Shown here in pieces: positions 1 to 5,273 of a DNA stretch of 12,941 bases. The DNA comes from Marinagarivorans sp. UBA5868 (GTDB lineage: Bacteria > Pseudomonadota > Gammaproteobacteria > Pseudomonadales > Cellvibrionaceae): assembly GCA_002432095.1 (NCBI GenBank), contig DJFQ01000014.1, positions 1 to 12,941 on the forward strand, written 5' to 3'. The notes beneath the pieces were generated by a model that ran no database searches, had not been told where the DNA came from, and saw only the letters and a program-made list of their open reading frames with translations. Numbering within the stretch: position 1 is the first letter of the stretch; each line of letters opens with the position of its first letter. A program made the translations under genes and the position numbers.

Positions 1-12
1 TCAGTGGCTTTT

Positions 13-618
13 TTATTTCATCGTATCGAGTAACACCCTCGTAAGCTCAGTTTGTAATTGCTCCATGGTAGTTAGTTGTTTTTGATTTGCGCATTGATAG
101 AGTGTTTCCAGCATTTGATACTCAGTGTGCGCTTTTTCGTTGATGCAAAATTCCTGGAATGCTGCTGGCGCGAGCTTGTGTGTAAGTAATATCGCGGTGG
201 CTTGCACAAGGGACTGCCTGTCTCCCCAATGAATAAATGCCGCCAACCGGTCTTTAATTACATCCTCCACCCGCAGTATCGGAATGCTACCGTGAGCCAT
301 CTGTGCCACGGTAGTTGTTCGAATTAATTCATTTCCCACTGAGAATGGCCCCGGAGGAAACTCAACGGTAATGTCGGTGGTGGCATTTACGTAGACACGG
401 CCCTGCTTACTAAACCGCAGTTCGGCCATAGCCTTGTGCAGTGTTTGGGGTCGCTGGTAATTGGTGTTTACCATATCGATGTCTTTGGTTAGGTATAGGT
501 TGTGGGTATAAATCTCTACCGCCAAACCACCCACTAACACTACGTCGATGCCCTGTTGCTGAAGATGTTCAGCAACAATGGCAGCCAATTCGGTTATAGG
601 AATATCACTAAAGTCCAT
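13..618 (-). CDS. Nucleotidyltransferase-fold protein, putative toxin of a two-gene module
   Basis: This 201-aa protein has the nucleotidyltransferase signature: VGG at residues 29-31, then KDID with Asp46 and Asp48 as the paired metal ligands, and a candidate third carboxylate in DITVE (Glu86). This is the hG[G/S]...DxD pattern of the pol-beta superfamily. In bacteria, proteins of this size paired with a small winged-helix protein resemble the AbiEii/DUF6036 type of NTase. Such toxins are thought to transfer nucleotides to RNA or protein, but no substrate can be read here. A GTG at 621 would add one residue. I prefer the ATG at 618 because it forms a TGATG overlap with the upstream gene's stop, a classic coupling junction. 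The stop at 13-15 is intact, so the gene is complete. AbiE-like toxin is the leading interpretation; a housekeeping NTase is the alternative. Confidence 0.83.
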   Translation of the reverse strand: MDFSDIPITELAAIVAEHLQQQGIDVVLVGGLAVEIYTHNLYLTKDIDMVNTNYQRPQTLHKAMAELRFSKQGRVYVNATTDITVEFPPGPFSVGNELIRTTTVAQMAHGSIPILRVEDVIKDRLAAFIHWGDRQSLVQATAILLTHKLAPAAFQEFCINEKAHTEYQMLETLYQCANQKQLTTMEQLQTELTRVLLDTMK

Positions 619-995
619 CACTTCTTCGCTCCGCCGTTTATCGTGCTATCGTGCGCTGCTAACAGCGGCTTACCTGTTTGACGAGGCCGGGTGCGCTGTA
701 CCAACAAAGCGTTGATGATTTTTGACGGATACACTTGTGCAGCCGCTTTCAACAAAGCTTTGAGCGGCTCCAGAAATGGATAGCGCGGATTAAGCTCATA
801 GTTTCGCACTTTGCCAATCAGATGACTGACGATCACACCGTCCTCTTCCAGTCGAGCCAACTGTTTCTGTATTGGGTTTTGCGGTACGGCATAAAACTCG
901 GCAATACTCGCACCGTAACCCGAGCCGCATAGCAACAGATAAAGTAGAATCTTTTCCTGGCTTTCGGCTCGTAGAACTCCTTTAAGTACAAACAT
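618..995 (-). CDS. Winged-helix DNA-binding protein, putative antitoxin and autorepressor
   Basis: This 125-aa protein has a winged helix-turn-helix in its N-terminal half. Residues 10-23 (ESQEKILLYLLLCG) form helix 1, about 27-55 form the HTH with a recognition helix around QNPIQKQLARLEEDG, and 57-69 (SHLIGKVRNYELN) form the wing. A lysine/arginine-rich tail follows. Its neighbour by TGATG overlap is a nucleotidyltransferase, the arrangement of AbiE-like modules in which the HTH protein represses the operon and neutralises the toxin. The frame stays open to an ATG at 1058, but the ATG at 995 is preferred. GGAG lies 7 nt upstream (minus strand; plus 1003-1006), and the extra 21 residues would be encoded by the operator-like repeats. 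Antitoxin function is inferred from context, not shown by a diagnostic motif. Confidence 0.85.
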   Translation of the reverse strand: MFVLKGVLRAESQEKILLYLLLCGSGYGASIAEFYAVPQNPIQKQLARLEEDGVIVSHLIGKVRNYELNPRYPFLEPLKALLKAAAQVYPSKIINALLVQRTRPRQTGKPLLAAHDSTINGGAKK

Positions 996-1007
996 AGAAA
1001 CACTCCA

Positions 1008-1074
1008 ATTAACCAAACAAGGTTTAATATAAACCATTATTTGGTTAATGAATACCACTAATTGTTTGATTAAT
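1008..1074 (-). promoter_or_regulatory. Three-copy 13-bp operator at the promoter of the winged-helix/NTase pair
   Basis: A 13-bp motif of form TTRTTTGRTTAAT occurs three times just upstream of the start at 995. One copy is inverted (1008-1020, attaaccaaacaa), and two are in the same direction (1037-1049, ttatttggttaat; 1062-1074, ttgtttgattaat). Each direct copy differs from the inverted one at a single position. The first two copies form an inverted repeat, with a smaller palindrome (ggttta-ata-taaacc, 1021-1035) at its centre. The minus strand reads TATATT inside that palindrome, a possible -10 box. Binding of the winged-helix product here, with autorepression as in AbiE modules, is an inference. 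Confidence 0.7.
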
Positions 1075-1090
1075 CCGCCCCTAGGCAGAT
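1073..1090 (-). other. Small hairpin between helicase gene and winged-helix gene
   Basis: On the minus strand the sequence ATCTGCC-TAGG-GGCGGAT can fold into a 7-bp stem (one G-U pair) with a 4-nt loop. It lies between the stop of the helicase gene at 1168 and the operator repeats. No U-run follows, so it is not a standard intrinsic terminator; it may still mark the boundary between two transcripts. The rest of the 996-1167 gap shows no gene. Confidence 0.3.
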
Positions 1091-1167
1091 GAGGCTTAAC
1101 ACTTAAAAAGGGTGATTACGGCCGATGCACTACACTCTCGAAAATAGCATCATCTTGCCCACTCCCA

Positions 1168-3006
1168 CTACTTCGCCACCAGCCGCTGCACGTAATGATT
1201 GTCCCCCGAGGCCGTCAATAACAGATACTCCTGCGCGCGCGTCATCGCAACATATAGCAGGCGCGCCTCTTCCGGCATGGTTTCCTGCGCGCTTTTTAAT
1301 CCCCCCAACCCTGCAACTATCACGCGCGGAAACTCCAGACCTTTGCTGCTTTGACGTGTCACCAGCAACACCTTGTCCGCAACAGGATCGTATTGGCGAC
1401 GATTCTTTGCATCGCCCATCCACACATTCGGAATAGCGTGTTGGTTTAGTTCATGCATCAACGCCTCACCGAAATGATGGTAGCAATAAATGACCGCCAT
1501 TTCTGACCAGGCTACGCCAGCGTCATGCCATTTTTGTAAACACGATCGGATAAACGCTAACTCCTGCGCGCGATTGGGCAATAAACGAAATACCGGAACC
1601 TGACCTGATTTACCGCCAATTTCCGGTTTAACCAGCGGTACCGAGTCTTCATCGGCATCTTTTTCTTGCAGAAATTCTTTGGCGAAGTCGAAGGCGAAAT
1701 GCAAAATTTCACGGGTGTTGCGGTAATTCAGTTTGAGAATACTGGTGCGTCCGCGGGCCTGGATGCCGACGCTAGACAAGGTGAAATTCAAGCTGGATTT
1801 TTTCTTATAAATGGATTGCGCATCATCGTAGAGCAACAGTAGCGAATTGGTTTCCGGGTCGATCATCTGCACAATCAGCTTCAACCATTCCGCTTCAAAA
1901 TCGTGACCCTCGTCGATCAACACCGCGCCATACTGCGCACGCGGAATAAGCCCCTGCTCTACACCTTGAATAACACTTAATACCTGCCGCTCCCAGACCG
2001 GCGCATCACCTGCTACCAAATCCATGTTATAGCTGCGCAACTGTTGGCCGCACCAATCGTGAAAGTGGTACACCTGCACCTGTTGCTCAATGCCTTTTTC
2101 ACGAATAAATGCGCGCAACTTGGCTGCCAGAGATATGTTGTAGCACAGCACAAGAATCGGTTTGGATTGGGTTTGCGCGAGATACCAACAACGAAAACCG
2201 AGAATCAATGTTTTGCCGGAACCGGCCACGCCATGTACCACACGATGCCCTTCACCAAAACTGCGCGCTAACTGCTCCTGCTGCATGTCCATGACTTTGA
2301 TGATGTCGGGCACATCAACCGGCTGTGCATCGCCATCGGCAGGCTCTGCAAATAAGTCGCCAGCCACACCGCCGATGCGAATTTCAGGAAATAAATGTGC
2401 ACGAATTCGGTCAATCTGCGGCAAGCTTAGCTTTTGCGGAAACTGGTAATTAAACATCGCCCACAAACGCTGCTGGAATTCTTCCGGCTCAACCTTCTCC
2501 AGCATTTCATCCTGGCAAATCACAAGGTGAGCCGGCAACACTGACTCGCCATCCTCGCCCAACGCGCTTTGCAACTGCTTGCGCGAGATATTGGTAAATA
2601 CCACACCATAGCCGTAAGGGCACACCAGACCTCCGCGATGCCGGCCATCCTGCTGCGCCAAGGCTTTATCGCGTTTCAACTTATTCACAACCTGATAAGC
2701 GCACTGACGCGCCTGCTCAATAGGATTAGGTCTATTCACCACACCATTGTTCGTGAGCAGCGTAAACGTCTGGTGATTCATGGATTGAATCGTCGACAAC
2801 TTCCAATCCTTCACCTCCAAAAACAACAGGCCACGGCCCGGGTGAAGAATAATAAAATCCGGATACCGCCGCGCAACCCCCACCGGCACATCAAACCAGC
2901 AGAGGTAATCGTCCTCCAGAAATTTCTCCAACCGCTGACCAAACCGGCGCTCACCGGTCGTCATTTTGGTGGAGCTGGCGTTAATGTTGGGGAGGATTGT
3001 GGCCAT
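1168..3006 (-). CDS. NERD-domain UvrD-like superfamily 1 helicase
   Basis: This 612-aa protein joins a nuclease domain to an SF1 helicase. The N-terminal NERD (nuclease-related) domain spans about residues 15-180. Its PD-(D/E)XK-like core is Asp50 in YPDFII, then LEVKDWK with Glu64 and Lys66, followed by NPIEQA at 94-99. The motor has Walker A GVAGSGKT (259-266), Walker B LIDEGHD (363-369), motif III DDAQSIY (394-400), motif IV NYRNTRE (427-433), motif V SSKGLEFP (553-560) and motif VI YVAMTRA (585-591). All key residues are present, so it should be a working DNA translocase with an attached nuclease. UvrD-like helicases of this kind are common in defence islands, but no specific system is assigned. 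It starts 3 nt after the stop of the fic C-terminal remnant, with AGGA about 8 nt upstream, so its message probably comes from upstream. It ends at TAG. Confidence 0.93.
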   Translation of the reverse strand: MATILPNINASSTKMTTGERRFGQRLEKFLEDDYLCWFDVPVGVARRYPDFIILHPGRGLLFLEVKDWKLSTIQSMNHQTFTLLTNNGVVNRPNPIEQARQCAYQVVNKLKRDKALAQQDGRHRGGLVCPYGYGVVFTNISRKQLQSALGEDGESVLPAHLVICQDEMLEKVEPEEFQQRLWAMFNYQFPQKLSLPQIDRIRAHLFPEIRIGGVAGDLFAEPADGDAQPVDVPDIIKVMDMQQEQLARSFGEGHRVVHGVAGSGKTLILGFRCWYLAQTQSKPILVLCYNISLAAKLRAFIREKGIEQQVQVYHFHDWCGQQLRSYNMDLVAGDAPVWERQVLSVIQGVEQGLIPRAQYGAVLIDEGHDFEAEWLKLIVQMIDPETNSLLLLYDDAQSIYKKKSSLNFTLSSVGIQARGRTSILKLNYRNTREILHFAFDFAKEFLQEKDADEDSVPLVKPEIGGKSGQVPVFRLLPNRAQELAFIRSCLQKWHDAGVAWSEMAVIYCYHHFGEALMHELNQHAIPNVWMGDAKNRRQYDPVADKVLLVTRQSSKGLEFPRVIVAGLGGLKSAQETMPEEARLLYVAMTRAQEYLLLTASGDNHYVQRLVAK

Positions 3007-3009
3007 GTT

Positions 3010-3333
3010 TTATTCCTGACGAATTACTTTCCATTTGCCACCCTTTTTCGGGCCTTCATAGGTCAAGCGGTTTTGGGTCTTGAGTTTGGCAACGGCGCGT
3101 TCAACAGCGCTTATAGAGCGTCCAATAGTCGCAGCCACATCAGCCAACCTCAGCTCCGCATGTGTACTTAATAGAGCCAAGATCTGATCTTCAGTTTTTA
3201 CCCGCGTTTTTACCGGCGTTTTCACCCGCGTTTTTGAGGTTTGTGCAGCGTGTTGTTGGGTAATAGCTTCCTCCGGGGACACCTGGATAGCAGCCAACAA
3301 GAATTTGATAAATGCTGAGCAATCGGTGCGCAC
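3010..3333 (-). CDS. Fic C-terminal winged-helix remnant, 107 aa
   Basis: This is the 3' part of the broken fic gene. Residues 5-15 (CSAFIKFLLAA) match the last helix of the Fic core region. Then comes a basic linker made of KTRV/KTPV repeats (about 35-46), and residues 48-104 form a winged helix (EDQILALLSTHAELRLADVAATIGRS, then GPKKGGKWKVI). The same tail is found on Fic and divergent-AAA/AlbA-type regulators. The only start is a GTG at 3333 with no visible Shine-Dalgarno, so independent translation is doubtful. It is followed after 3 nt by the NERD helicase gene. It might have been kept as a DNA-binding protein, but remnant is the simpler reading. Confidence 0.5.
   Translation of the reverse strand: MRTDCSAFIKFLLAAIQVSPEEAITQQHAAQTSKTRVKTPVKTRVKTEDQILALLSTHAELRLADVAATIGRSISAVERAVAKLKTQNRLTYEGPKKGGKWKVIRQE
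3194..3229 (-). repeat. Three tandem 12-bp units in the fic remnant
   Basis: Three head-to-tail copies of a 12-bp unit (gtttttacccgc, gtttttaccggc, gttttcacccgc) follow one another, and a partial fourth (gtttttgag) begins at 3230. They encode the linker KTRV-KTPV-KTRV-KT. The unit is a multiple of three, so copy number can change by slippage without shifting the frame. Confidence 0.8.
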
Positions 3334-3364
3334 TTAATAAATCATCGATCTGTTGAGGCTGCCA

Positions 3365-3649
3365 TTACTCCAGCTTTTCATAAGCCGAAAACGCGTTGCG
3401 GACTTCCTGAGTCTCGCGCGGTAATCCCAACACTGTCGTTCCCTCCAATACCGCTGTCACTTGCTCCAGGCTCAGTGTGTTTTGCTCAACAGCAAGTGAT
3501 GCCTGAATCGTTCTTATTCGATTACCACGCCGTAACTCAGGTACCAGATCTCCGTGATTCACCGCTTTCCATGCACCAATCAATTCAGAAATTTCCGCCA
3601 CCCGTTTAGTCATGGTGTGAGTAAGCTGGAATGGGGGCTCGTAGGTCAT
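3365..3649 (-). CDS. Fic N-terminal domain fragment, 94 aa
   Basis: This is the 5' open part of the disrupted fic gene, still a clean reading frame from ATG at 3649 to TAA at 3365. It holds only the helical Fic_N region. SLAVEQN (residues 51-57) resembles the (S/T)xxxE(G/N) inhibitory helix by which Fic enzymes block their own ATP site; in SLAVEQN the residue after Glu is Gln rather than Gly/Asn. It has no catalytic motif, so it cannot AMPylate. A weak AGG lies about 8 nt before the ATG. If translated it could act only as a structural or inhibitor-like piece. Most likely it is a decaying remnant. Confidence 0.6.
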   Translation of the reverse strand: MTYEPPFQLTHTMTKRVAEISELIGAWKAVNHGDLVPELRRGNRIRTIQASLAVEQNTLSLEQVTAVLEGTTVLGLPRETQEVRNAFSAYEKLE

Positions 3650-3661
3650 AAATATGCCTGT

Positions 3662-3678
3662 TAATAATTAATTTATTA
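3662..3678. repeat. AT-rich 17-bp palindrome upstream of the fic fragment
   Basis: The sequence taataa-ttaat-ttatta has perfect 6-bp arms around a 5-nt centre, and it lies 13 nt upstream of the Fic N-terminal ATG. It could be an operator or just AT-rich spacer between the DUF5655 remnant and fic. Confidence 0.3.
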
Positions 3679-3698
3679 TCCGTATGGATTAAGAAAAT

Positions 3699-3932
3699 TT
3701 AGCTCGCTTCATAACTTTGAAGAATTAAGTCTTTTGCTCTTAACCAATCTTCATCTGAGCGTAGCGTCAGCTCAAGGTTTCCCGTTCCCCAATGGCCGAT
3801 ACTAGTCACATTCCGACTAAAGCCATCTTCTTTGGCTATCTCACCGGGAAGCTTAAGATACAGCAGCAGTTTCGGATCGTTTTTCCCGGGCATGACAACC
3901 AAAGACATAAAATTACGGATGCGCTTAAACAC
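3699..3932 (-). CDS. Truncated DUF5655-family protein, 77-aa C-terminal remnant
   Basis: The frame keeps FKRIRNF, then KLLLYLKL, then the strongly conserved GFSRNVTSIGHWGTGNLEL and a final acidic helix ending in YEAS. This is the C-terminal domain of DUF5655 proteins, usually the tail of a protein about 300 aa long. The listed start is a GTG at 3932, with no good ribosome binding site. Homology-like sequence (KVQRKELKLYT) continues in frame upstream to about 3960, just before the stop of the 5'-nucleotidase gene, and then ends. The N-terminal part has been lost, probably when the neighbouring gene arrived or by deletion. I regard it as a remnant even though the frame is open. Confidence 0.6.
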   Translation of the reverse strand: MFKRIRNFMSLVVMPGKNDPKLLLYLKLPGEIAKEDGFSRNVTSIGHWGTGNLELTLRSDEDWLRAKDLILQSYEAS

Positions 3933-3970
3933 AGTATAAAGCTTAAGTTCTTTCCGTTGGACCTTTGATC

Positions 3971-4903
3971 TTAATTCAGGCTATTCGCCGCACCAAAGGG
4001 GATATGAACCATTGGAATATTATCCTCGGATGGCTTCAAATGATCTTTTTGATCATCAAAGAAAATATGGGGTTTGAATACTTTAAGTATTCTGCTCTTG
4101 TCCATCCCCCCCAGAAAAAAGGTTTCATTTGCCCATACCCCCCAGCTTTCCAAAGTAGTTACCATGCGCTCATGTGCTGGGGCATTTCTGGCGGTGATGA
4201 TTGCGGTGCGGAGAATAGGTTTATATTCTGGATCTTGCTCTTTAGCTTTTTCTTCCAGCTTTTGCATGAACGATAGTTTGGTGAATAGATCGGCAAGCAA
4301 TCCTGCATTATGGGGTGTCGTTAATTTATCCTGCTCATACTTATGAAATTGCTCTAAACCACCAGCTTTAAAGACGGCTTCCGCTTCGTCATCAGCAATC
4401 ACACCATCAAAGTCAAATGCAACTCGTAATTCCACATCGTACGGGTCGTCATTTACCTGTGAAGGAAGAACTATACCCGCGGGATAACTAAGGTCAATTG
4501 CGCCTTTCACATCTAATTCATTAGCTGAAAGAAAAAGCGAAGCATTAAAGGCTTGAATATATGGGTATGGTGAAGATCCACTCAGAAATGCCGCACGGGA
4601 AATATCTAAACCATAACTTTTAATTGAACGAAATACCCTACGCCCTGTTGTGGTTGAATTACGAGATAAGAGAACAACCTCAACTGGTTTTTTATCCGGG
4701 AATTTTTCGTTTATTGCGAGGAATCGTTTTATAAAAGGAAAAGCAACGCCTTTACCCAAAAGAGTATCAAGATTTTCCTTTTGGAATACTTTGTATTCCT
4801 TGGGGCCTTGCTCACGGAACACCCGGTCTGACTCAGTTAAATCAAACAAAGCGCTAGAAGAAACAGCGATAACAAGCTTCTTGTCTATTGGATAGGCTGG
4901 CAA
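3971..4903 (-). CDS. Cytosolic 5'-nucleotidase 1 family protein (HAD fold)
   Basis: This 310-aa protein matches the PF06189 family, which hydrolyses nucleoside 5'-monophosphates to nucleosides and phosphate. Family segments in order are LVIAVSSSALFDL (10-22), the AFPFIKRFLAIN stretch (54-65), VVLLSRNSTTTGRRVF (76-91), SPYPYIQAFNASLFLSAN (111-128), AFDFDGVIADDE (162-173), ITARNAPAHER (236-246), FFLGGMDKS (262-270) and HIFFDDQ (279-285). HAD catalytic groups are present: DFD with nucleophile Asp164 and acid Asp166, Thr237, Lys269 and the Asp283-Asp284 pair. Many family members read DGD at the nucleophile motif; here it is DFDG. The start is TTG, chosen because GGAGG sits 7 nt before it and no in-frame ATG or GTG exists nearby. 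It follows the 117-aa gene by 14 nt, in the restriction-modification operon. Nucleotide depletion during infection is a possible role, but only inferred. Confidence 0.9.
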   Translation of the reverse strand: MPAYPIDKKLVIAVSSSALFDLTESDRVFREQGPKEYKVFQKENLDTLLGKGVAFPFIKRFLAINEKFPDKKPVEVVLLSRNSTTTGRRVFRSIKSYGLDISRAAFLSGSSPYPYIQAFNASLFLSANELDVKGAIDLSYPAGIVLPSQVNDDPYDVELRVAFDFDGVIADDEAEAVFKAGGLEQFHKYEQDKLTTPHNAGLLADLFTKLSFMQKLEEKAKEQDPEYKPILRTAIITARNAPAHERMVTTLESWGVWANETFFLGGMDKSRILKVFKPHIFFDDQKDHLKPSEDNIPMVHIPFGAANSLN

Positions 4904-4910
4904 TGCAACG

Positions 4911-4916
4911 TCCTCC
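4911..4916 (-). promoter_or_regulatory. Strong Shine-Dalgarno fixing the TTG start of the 5'-nucleotidase
   Basis: The minus strand reads GGAGGA exactly 7 nt before the TTG at 4903, just after the TAA stop of the preceding gene. It is among the best ribosome binding sites in the window, and it supports translation from a non-ATG start. Confidence 0.75.
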
Positions 4917-4917
4917 G

Positions 4918-5271
4918 TTAATAAATCGCCTTTAGTCGCTCAAACAGCGAGGTCAGAATTGAGCTATCAACATCAATTCCCAAGCGTGGGGCAACTAATG
5001 ACTGTAATTTTAAAGCTGCATCAATGTAATCCATCTGCTCAGCCAGACTAAAGCGCTGCCAGTTGTGGGAGTTCTTTTTTGCATTATGAGCCTTAAGAAG
5101 CAACTGCAAATTATCTGAGTAGTGAGCACCTGCATCCAAGGAATTTAATAATGCGCGTGCGTGATCCACCTTAAACTCCAAACCAAACCGTTCTGCCCAC
5201 TCAGCAACAGTAACCCAGCCTTCAATGTTTTTGAGCGACTGCAAATAGCGCTCATGCATTTTCAAAGACAT
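4918..5271 (-). CDS. Unknown 117-aa protein linked to the type I RM operon
   Basis: I do not recognise this protein. It is predicted to be all helical, with no signal peptide, membrane segment or enzyme motif. Residues 18-46 (GWVTVAEWAERFGLE, then DHARALLNSLDAG) read like a helix-turn-helix or small DNA-binding fold, and the C-terminal half ends in an amphipathic helix (SSILTSLFERLKAIY). The start ATG at 5271 lies 2 nt after the hsdS stop. AGGAG within the end of hsdS lies about 10 nt upstream, so translation is coupled to HsdS. The next gene, the 5'-nucleotidase, follows after 14 nt. The tight spacing suggests a partner of HsdS or the nucleotidase, for example a specificity modulator or antirestriction-type regulator. 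Function is unknown. Confidence 0.75.
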   Translation of the reverse strand: MSLKMHERYLQSLKNIEGWVTVAEWAERFGLEFKVDHARALLNSLDAGAHYSDNLQLLLKAHNAKKNSHNWQRFSLAEQMDYIDAALKLQSLVAPRLGIDVDSSILTSLFERLKAIY

Positions 5272-5273
5272 AA

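Larger units (their letters stand above)
3010..3649 (-). pseudogene. Disrupted fic gene: N-terminal and C-terminal parts kept, catalytic core deleted
   Basis: Two adjacent open frames are the ends of one Fic-family (AMPylase) gene. The first 94 residues match the Fic N-terminal domain, with YEPPF, ELRRGNRIRTIQASLAVE, TLSLEQVTAVLEG and QEVRNAFSAYEKL. A TAA at 3365-3367 stops this frame, yet reading through it gives WQPQQIDDLLSAHRLL, the expected continuation into the Fic core. Around 3315-3335 homology jumps, in another frame, to DCSAFIKFLLAAI and a C-terminal winged helix as found at the end of Fic proteins. About 150 residues, including the HPFxDGNGR active site, are therefore missing. The whole stretch is 640 nt against the usual roughly 1.1 kb. 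Family assignment rests on recalled conserved segments; no database search was done. Confidence 0.82.

Noticed and set aside
86..97. HEPN RNase motif in HsdR residues 86-97 (FLRIQGNDTAHG); positions here are residues, not bases
   Set aside because: The Arg-to-His spacing is longer than the usual Rx4-6H motif, and the segment is typical of DUF4145. RNase activity is not supported.
996..1058. Upstream extension of the winged-helix protein to ATG 1058
   Set aside because: The added 21 codons are made of operator-like repeats, and the ATG at 995 has GGAG at ideal spacing.
1125..1436. Plus- and minus-strand frames over the helicase C-terminus
   Set aside because: Both are shadows of the helicase frame, which carries motif VI here. 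The peptides are rich in Pro and Arg, as expected of out-of-frame GC-rich DNA.
2569..3171. Long plus-strand open frame of about 200 codons opposite the helicase and fic remnant
   Set aside because: It overlaps, antisense, the helicase N-terminus, whose motifs are complete. Its own translation has no recognisable domain, and it runs across two minus-strand genes.
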